A stretch of 64,000 bases of DNA from Crossiella sp. SN42 (GTDB lineage: Bacteria; Actinomycetota; Actinomycetes; Mycobacteriales; Pseudonocardiaceae), in assembly GCF_023897065.1 (NCBI RefSeq), contig NZ_JAMHIV010000018.1:1-64000 (forward strand). Reading direction: 5' to 3'. The translations under genes and the position numbers were made by a program. This document shows, in pieces, positions 59,712 through 64,000 of the stretch (its first letter is position 1; each line of letters begins with the position of its first letter). The notes beneath the pieces are model-generated. The model was not told the origin of the DNA and made no database searches. It saw nothing but the letters and a program-made list of their open reading frames with translations.

Positions 59712-60533
59712 ATGGCGGAGATCGTGTCGCTGGCGGACGGGGTCAGCGAGCTGGTGCGGGACGGGGATGTCGTCGCGCTGGAGGGGTTCACCCACCTGAT
59801 CCCGATGGCGGCCGGGCGGGAGATCATCCGGCAGGGACGGCGCGACCTGACCCTGGTCCGGATGACGCCGGACCTGGTGTACGACCAGCTGATCGGGGCC
59901 GGCTGCGCGCGGAAGCTGGTCTTCTCCTGGGGCGGCAATCCCGGGGTGGGGTCGCTGCACCGGTTCCGGGACGCGGTGGAGCACGCGTGGCCCCGGGCAT
60001 TGGAGCTGGAGGAACACAGCCACGCGGGGATGGCCAACCGCTATGTCGCCGGGGCTTCCGGGTTGCCGTTCGCGGTGCTGCGCGGCTATTCCGGGACCGA
60101 TCTCGGCTCGGTGACCTCGACGATCCGGGCGATCGACTGCCCGTTCACCGGGGAGCGGCTGGCCGCGGTGCCCGCGCTGAACCCGGATGTGACCGTGGTG
60201 CACGCGCAGCGGGCCGATCGGCGCGGCAACGTGCAGCTGTGGGGGCTGCTCGGGGTGCAGAAAGAAGCGGTGCTGGCGGCTCGGCGGAGCTTGGTCACCG
60301 TTGAGGAGGTGGTGGAGAAGCTGACACCGGTGCCGGGGGCGATCGTGCTGCCGTCCTGGGTGGTCAGCCGGGTGGCGGTGGTGCCCGGTGGAGCCCATCC
60401 CTCCTACGCGCAAGGCTATTCCGAGCGGGACAACCAGTGGTACCAGGACTGGGACCCGATCTCGCGGGACCGGGAACGGTTCCAGGAGTGGTTGCGGGAC
60501 AACGTCTTCGCCCCGGCCGGGAGGATCGGATGA
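59712..60533 (+). CDS. catI: 3-oxoadipate CoA-transferase, subunit A (CatI-like)
   Basis: 273-aa family I CoA-transferase alpha subunit: DGDVVALEGFTHLIPMAAGREIIRQGRRDLTLVRMTPD, then the GCARKLVFSWGGNPGVGSL block. Length and sequence fit the glutaconate-CoA-transferase/CatI group rather than the shorter PcaI. It moves CoA from succinyl-CoA to 3-oxoadipate together with the B subunit, which it overlaps by 4 nt. ATG 59712 follows GGAG. The thiolase next in line makes 3-oxoadipate the probable substrate. Confidence 0.82.
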   Translation: MAEIVSLADGVSELVRDGDVVALEGFTHLIPMAAGREIIRQGRRDLTLVRMTPDLVYDQLIGAGCARKLVFSWGGNPGVGSLHRFRDAVEHAWPRALELEEHSHAGMANRYVAGASGLPFAVLRGYSGTDLGSVTSTIRAIDCPFTGERLAAVPALNPDVTVVHAQRADRRGNVQLWGLLGVQKEAVLAARRSLVTVEEVVEKLTPVPGAIVLPSWVVSRVAVVPGGAHPSYAQGYSERDNQWYQDWDPISRDRERFQEWLRDNVFAPAGRIG

Positions 60534-61279
60534 GCGGGTACACCGCGGATGAGATGATGACGGTGGCCGCCTCGCGGGCGTTGCGGGACGGCGTCCGGTG
60601 CTTCGTCGGGATCGGACTTCCTTCCACCGCCGCGAACCTGGCGCGCCTGACGCACGCGCCGGAACTGGTGCTGATCTACGAGTCGGGCACCCTGGGGTCC
60701 AAGCCGGACCGGCTGCCCGCCTCGATCGGGGACGGCATCCTCGGCGAGACTGCGGATGCGGTGATCAGCGTGCCCGAGGTGTTCAACTACTGGTTGCAGC
60801 CCGGACGGATCGACGTGGGCTTCCTGGGGGCGGCGCAGCTGGACCGGTTCGCCAACATCAACACGACCGTGGTCGGGGACTACCAGGACCCCAAGGTGCG
60901 GCTGCCGGGAGCCGGTGGCGCGCCGGAGATCGCGGCGTCCTGCCGGGAGGTCTTCGTGGTGGTGCGGCAGACCCGGCGCAGCTTCGTCGAGCGGGTGGAC
61001 TTCGTGACCTCGGTCGGACACGGGCGTGGCGCTGGTGATCGGGAGCGGCTGGGGTTGACTGGAGCCGGTCCCACAACGGTGATCACGGATCTCGGGGTGA
61101 TGCGGCCGGATCCGGAGACGCGGGAACTGACGCTGACGCAGGTGCACCCGGGTGTGTCGGTGGAGCAGGTGCGCGCGGCCACCGGGTGGGAGTTGCGGGT
61201 CTCCCCCGAGCTGGGTGAGACGCCCGCGCCGACCGCGGCGGAGCTGGCGGCGTTGCGGGAGCTGAAGGGGCGGTCATGA
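60530..61279 (+). CDS. catJ: 3-oxoadipate CoA-transferase, subunit B (CatJ-like)
   Basis: 249-aa family I CoA-transferase beta subunit. The catalytic-Glu region LIYESGTLGSKP lies near residue 50, followed by DVGFLGAAQLDRFANINTTVVGDY. It overlaps both neighbours (ATGA) and so is translationally coupled with subunit A and the thiolase. With CatI it activates 3-oxoadipate to 3-oxoadipyl-CoA. Confidence 0.85.
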   Translation: MSGYTADEMMTVAASRALRDGVRCFVGIGLPSTAANLARLTHAPELVLIYESGTLGSKPDRLPASIGDGILGETADAVISVPEVFNYWLQPGRIDVGFLGAAQLDRFANINTTVVGDYQDPKVRLPGAGGAPEIAASCREVFVVVRQTRRSFVERVDFVTSVGHGRGAGDRERLGLTGAGPTTVITDLGVMRPDPETRELTLTQVHPGVSVEQVRAATGWELRVSPELGETPAPTAAELAALRELKGRS

Positions 61280-62451
61280 CCGAGGTGTTCCTGCTGGACG
61301 GTCTGCGGACCCCGTTCGGGCGGCACGGCGGTGCGCTGTCGGGAGTTCGGCCGGATGACCTGGCGGCGCTGGTGTTGCGGTCGTTGACCGAGCGGACCGG
61401 GTTTGACCCTGGCGAGGTCGACGAGGTGGTTTTCGGGGCGGCCAACCAGTCCGGCGAGGACAACCGGAACGTGGCGCGGATGGCCGCGCTGCTGGCCGGG
61501 TGGCCGACCTCGGTGCCGGGGACCACGGTGAACCGCTTGTGCGGGTCGAGCCTGGACGCGGCGATGCACGCCTCGCGGATGATCGCGGTGGGTGACGCGT
61601 CACTGGTGGCCGTCGGCGGGGTGGAGTCGATGAGCCGGGCCCCGTGGGTGCTGCCCAAGCCCACCAAGGGTTTCCCGGCCGCCGACGCGACCCTGCACTC
61701 CACGACGCTGGGGTGGCGGATGGTGAACCCGGCGATGCCGCGGCAGTGGACGGTGTCGCTGGGCGAGAGCACCGAGATCCTGGCCGAACGGTCCGAAGTG
61801 GACAGAGCGAGCCAGGACGAGTTCGCGTTGCGCAGTCACCGGCTGGCCGCGGCGGCCTGGGACGCGGGGCACTACGACGACCACGTGGTGCCGGTGCCGG
61901 GCGTCGAGCTGGCTCGGGATGAGAGCATCCGGGCCGACACGACGGCGGCCAAGCTGGCCGGGCTGAAGCCGGTGTTCCGTCCACAAGGGACAGTCACGGC
62001 CGGGAACTCCTCGCCGCTGAACGACGGCGCTTCGGCGTTGTTGCTGGGCGATGAGGCGGCCGCACGACGGCTGGGCGTGACGCCGTTGGCGAGGATCGCG
62101 GGGCGGGGCGCGGCCGGGGTGGATCCGGATGTGTTCGGGCTGGGGCCGGTGCGGGCGGCGGAGATCGCGTTGCGGCGGGCCGGGATCGGATGGTCGGACC
62201 TGACCGCGGTTGAGCTGAACGAGGCGTTCGCGGCGCAGGCGCTGGCCTGCCTGCGCGCCTGGCCGGAGCTGGATCCGGAGATCGTCAACGCCGACGGCGG
62301 GGCGATCGCGCTGGGTCATCCGCTGGGCGCCTCGGGCGGGCGGTTGCTCGCGCAGCTGGCTTACCGGCTGCGGCGTGCCGGTGGCGGTTGGGGGCTTGCC
62401 ACACTGTGCATCGGGGTCGGGCAGGGCCTGGCCGTGGTGTTGCAGGCGTGA
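61276..62451 (+). CDS. pcaF: 3-oxoadipyl-CoA thiolase (PcaF-like)
   Basis: 391-aa thiolase. The nucleophilic Cys is in NRLCGSSLDA near residue 90, the second motif is NADGGAIALGHPLGASGGR with the catalytic His, and the last Cys lies in ATLCIGVGQG. It splits 3-oxoadipyl-CoA to succinyl-CoA and acetyl-CoA. It shares the operon with CatI and CatJ and precedes an IclR regulator. General acetyl-CoA acetyltransferases look similar, so the assignment rests mainly on context. Confidence 0.85.
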   Translation: MTEVFLLDGLRTPFGRHGGALSGVRPDDLAALVLRSLTERTGFDPGEVDEVVFGAANQSGEDNRNVARMAALLAGWPTSVPGTTVNRLCGSSLDAAMHASRMIAVGDASLVAVGGVESMSRAPWVLPKPTKGFPAADATLHSTTLGWRMVNPAMPRQWTVSLGESTEILAERSEVDRASQDEFALRSHRLAAAAWDAGHYDDHVVPVPGVELARDESIRADTTAAKLAGLKPVFRPQGTVTAGNSSPLNDGASALLLGDEAAARRLGVTPLARIAGRGAAGVDPDVFGLGPVRAAEIALRRAGIGWSDLTAVELNEAFAAQALACLRAWPELDPEIVNADGGAIALGHPLGASGGRLLAQLAYRLRRAGGGWGLATLCIGVGQGLAVVLQA

Positions 62452-62462
62452 GCAGGAGTGAG

Positions 62463-63239
62463 ATGGAGCAGGCGGAGTGGGGCGCGCACCACGTGCAGTC
62501 GTTGGCGCGCGGGCTGGCGGTGATCACCGCGTTCGGGCCCGACCGGCCGGAGCTGACCCTCAGCGAGGTGGCCAGGGAGACCGGGATGACCAGGGCCGCG
62601 GCCCGGCGGTTCCTGTTGACGCTGGTGGACCTGGGCTATGTGCGCACCGACGGCAAGCAGTTCACGCTGACCGCCCGGGTGCTGGAGCTGGGGTACGCCT
62701 ACCTGTCCAGCCAGTCGCTGCCGGAGGTGGCGCAGCCGCACCTGGAGCGGTTGTCGGCCGAGGTCGGCGAGTCCAGCTCGGTGTCGGTGCTCGACGGCGG
62801 CCATGTCGTGTACGTGGCGCGGGCGGCGGTGTCCCGGATCATGACGGTCGGCATCAGCGTGGGCACCCGGTTCCCGGCGTTCGCGACCTCGATGGGCCAG
62901 GTGTTGCTGGCGGAGCTGGACGAACCGGAGCTGGACGCGGCGCTGGCGGCCAGCGGGCTGACCCGGCTGACCTCGCGGACGATCACCTCGGCGGAGCGGT
63001 TGCGGGAGCAGCTGCGGGTGGTGCGGGCACAGGGCTGGGCGGTGGTGGACCAGGAGCTGGAGGAGGGGCTGCGGTCGGTCGCCGCGCCGATCCGGGACCG
63101 GGCCGGGCGGGTGGTGGCCGCGGCGAACATCGCCACGCACGCCAGCCGGGTGTCGGCGGGGGCGATGGAGGCGGAGTTGTTGCCGCGCTTGCTGGTGGCC
63201 TGCAAGGGGATCGAGGAGGACCTGCGGGCCCGGCGGTGA
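62463..63239 (+). CDS. IclR-family regulator (PcaR/PcaU-like)
   Basis: 258-aa IclR protein with an N-terminal winged HTH (LTLSEVARETGMTRAAARRFLLTLVDLGYV near residues 32-61) and a C-terminal effector domain (VSRIMTVGISVGTRFPAFATSMGQVLLA). This combination is typical of PcaR/PcaU/CatR regulators of aromatic catabolism. ATG 62463 follows AGGAG; a GTG at 62448 overlapping the thiolase stop is the alternative. Confidence 0.88.
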   Translation: MEQAEWGAHHVQSLARGLAVITAFGPDRPELTLSEVARETGMTRAAARRFLLTLVDLGYVRTDGKQFTLTARVLELGYAYLSSQSLPEVAQPHLERLSAEVGESSSVSVLDGGHVVYVARAAVSRIMTVGISVGTRFPAFATSMGQVLLAELDEPELDAALAASGLTRLTSRTITSAERLREQLRVVRAQGWAVVDQELEEGLRSVAAPIRDRAGRVVAAANIATHASRVSAGAMEAELLPRLLVACKGIEEDLRARR

Positions 63240-63245
63240 CTTCGC

Positions 63246-64000
63246 TCAGGCCACTCCCCCGTCGGGGCGCAGGTCGGGCGGGCCTGCTGCGGCCGGGGCG
63301 CGACCGTGCCAGGCGTCCTCAAGCAAGGCGGCGATGCCCTCGGCGGTGAGCGGGCGCGGGTTGGGGTACGGGGTGGCGGTGGCCAGCTCGACCGCACGCG
63401 GCAGATCGGCGGCGGCCAGCCCCAGTTCGCGCAGCGAGGTGGGGCCGCCGAGGCGGAGGACCAGCTCGTGCACGCCGCGGGGCGCGTCGGTGACGCCGAG
63501 GGCCTCGGCGACCTGGCTCATCGCGGCTGGGGCCGCCGGGGCGTTGTAGGCCATGGCGTGCGGCAGCAACACCGTGTGGGTTTCCGCGTGTGGCAGGTCG
63601 AAGGCGCCGCCGAGGGTGTGGCAGAGCTTGTGGTGCAGGCCCATGCCGACCGAACCGAGGCAGGTGCCGGCCAGCCACGCGCCCTGCAACGCCTCGGCGC
63701 GGGCGGCCAGGTCGGCCGGGTCTGCGGCGATGCGGGGCAGGGCGCGGCCGAGACGGGTGATCGCCTCCACCGCCAGCCGGTCGGTGACCGGGTTGGCCTG
63801 CGGCGCGTACAGGGCCTCCACGGCGTGCGCGAGGGCGTTGACGCCGCTGGTGACCGACCGGCGGGGCGGCAGGGCGAGGGTCAGCTCGACGTCGTAGAGG
63901 ACCGTCTCGGGCAACACCTCCGGCGAGGTCAGCGTGGTCTTGCCGCCCTGGTCGGTCTGGCCGAGCACCGCGGTGACCTCGGAACCCGCGTAGGTGGTGG
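63246..64000 (-). CDS. Maleylacetate reductase (partial, runs off the window)
   Basis: C-terminal part of an iron-containing alcohol dehydrogenase-like protein; the 5' end lies beyond 64000. The frame is open to the window edge (TTYAGSEVTAVLGQTDQGGK), the typical maleylacetate reductase nucleotide/substrate region. The metal/active-site block GLHHKLCHTLGGAFDLPHAETHTVLLPH follows. The enzyme reduces maleylacetate to 3-oxoadipate, which the neighbouring CoA-transferase and thiolase degrade. This points to a hydroxyquinol (resorcinol-type) pathway whose ring-cleavage genes may lie just outside the window. Confidence 0.88.
   Translation of the reverse strand, partial: TTYAGSEVTAVLGQTDQGGKTTLTSPEVLPETVLYDVELTLALPPRRSVTSGVNALAHAVEALYAPQANPVTDRLAVEAITRLGRALPRIAADPADLAARAEALQGAWLAGTCLGSVGMGLHHKLCHTLGGAFDLPHAETHTVLLPHAMAYNAPAAPAAMSQVAEALGVTDAPRGVHELVLRLGGPTSLRELGLAAADLPRAVELATATPYPNPRPLTAEGIAALLEDAWHGRAPAAAGPPDLRPDGGVA

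Overview
The DNA is about 70% G+C with actinobacterial coding style: GTG starts, GGAGG-type ribosome binding sites and many 1-7 nt gene overlaps. The gene content (CebR-type cellulose control, cbtAB, twin LuxR regulators in a peptide cluster, an EphD-like fusion) suggests a filamentous actinomycete, most likely of the Pseudonocardiaceae. This placement is inferred, not proven. No tRNA, rRNA, CRISPR array or intact insertion sequence was seen.

Layout. (1) 1-13,431: housekeeping and accessory genes. These are a YdcF-like membrane protein, a methyltransferase, TetR/SDR and TetR/GNAT pairs with visible operators, a YtrA-type GntR plus ABC transporter operon, a TetR next to the stub of a deleted SDR gene, two tandem P-loop paralogues, a LacI regulator followed by a CebR-type box and a secreted GH6 cellulase, an aldo/keto reductase and a DUF1992 protein. 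(2) 13,432-14,510: non-coding, with two GC-rich tandem repeat arrays. (3) About 14,511-48,317: a nonribosomal peptide gene cluster. (4) 48,494-49,660: cbtA and cbtB behind a cobalamin riboswitch. (5) 49,754-54,635: GNAT, TetR, ferredoxin reductase, PF10118 protein and an EphD-like fusion, with a tandem TetR operator. (6) 54,654-59,617: FHA protein, Ser/Thr kinase, beta-helix protein, cupin and LysR. (7) 59,712-64,000: lower beta-ketoadipate/hydroxyquinol pathway (CoA-transferase A and B, thiolase, IclR, maleylacetate reductase cut by the window end).

The peptide cluster is the centre of interest. NRPS2 (C-A-T-C-A-T-C-A-T) and NRPS1 (C-A-T-C-A-T-TE) give five modules. Hand-read A-domain codes suggest Asn, unknown, basic/unknown, Thr and Asn. 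The TE has Cys in place of the usual Ser nucleophile. A VioC/AsnO-type oxygenase fits beta-hydroxylation of Asn. The cluster encodes two diamino acid supplies: SbnA/SbnB-like enzymes for 2,3-diaminopropionate, and an EctB-like aminotransferase for 2,4-diaminobutyrate followed by an OTC-like carbamoyltransferase. The last pair mirrors the 2-amino-4-ureidobutyrate route known from padanamide. A free aspartokinase regulatory (beta/ACT) protein may raise aspartate-semialdehyde supply.

The most unusual part is a five-gene sub-operon joined by 4-nt overlaps: LanB-like, stand-alone A domain, PLP dehydratase, carrier protein, LanB-like. Two paralogous LanB glutamylation-domain proteins (the fold of tRNA-dependent dehydratases and PEARLs) flank an adenylation/carrier pair inside an NRPS cluster, with no precursor peptide visible. 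This may be a tRNA-dependent or carrier-protein-dependent tailoring system that I do not recognise from described pathways. MbtH, an MFS exporter and two LuxR regulators complete the cluster.

Other unexplained DNA structure: two ~165-bp imperfect palindromes (one exactly between two stop codons, one inside the NRPS1 coding start), and a 13-bp palindrome, GTCCACWGTGGAC, repeated across the window.
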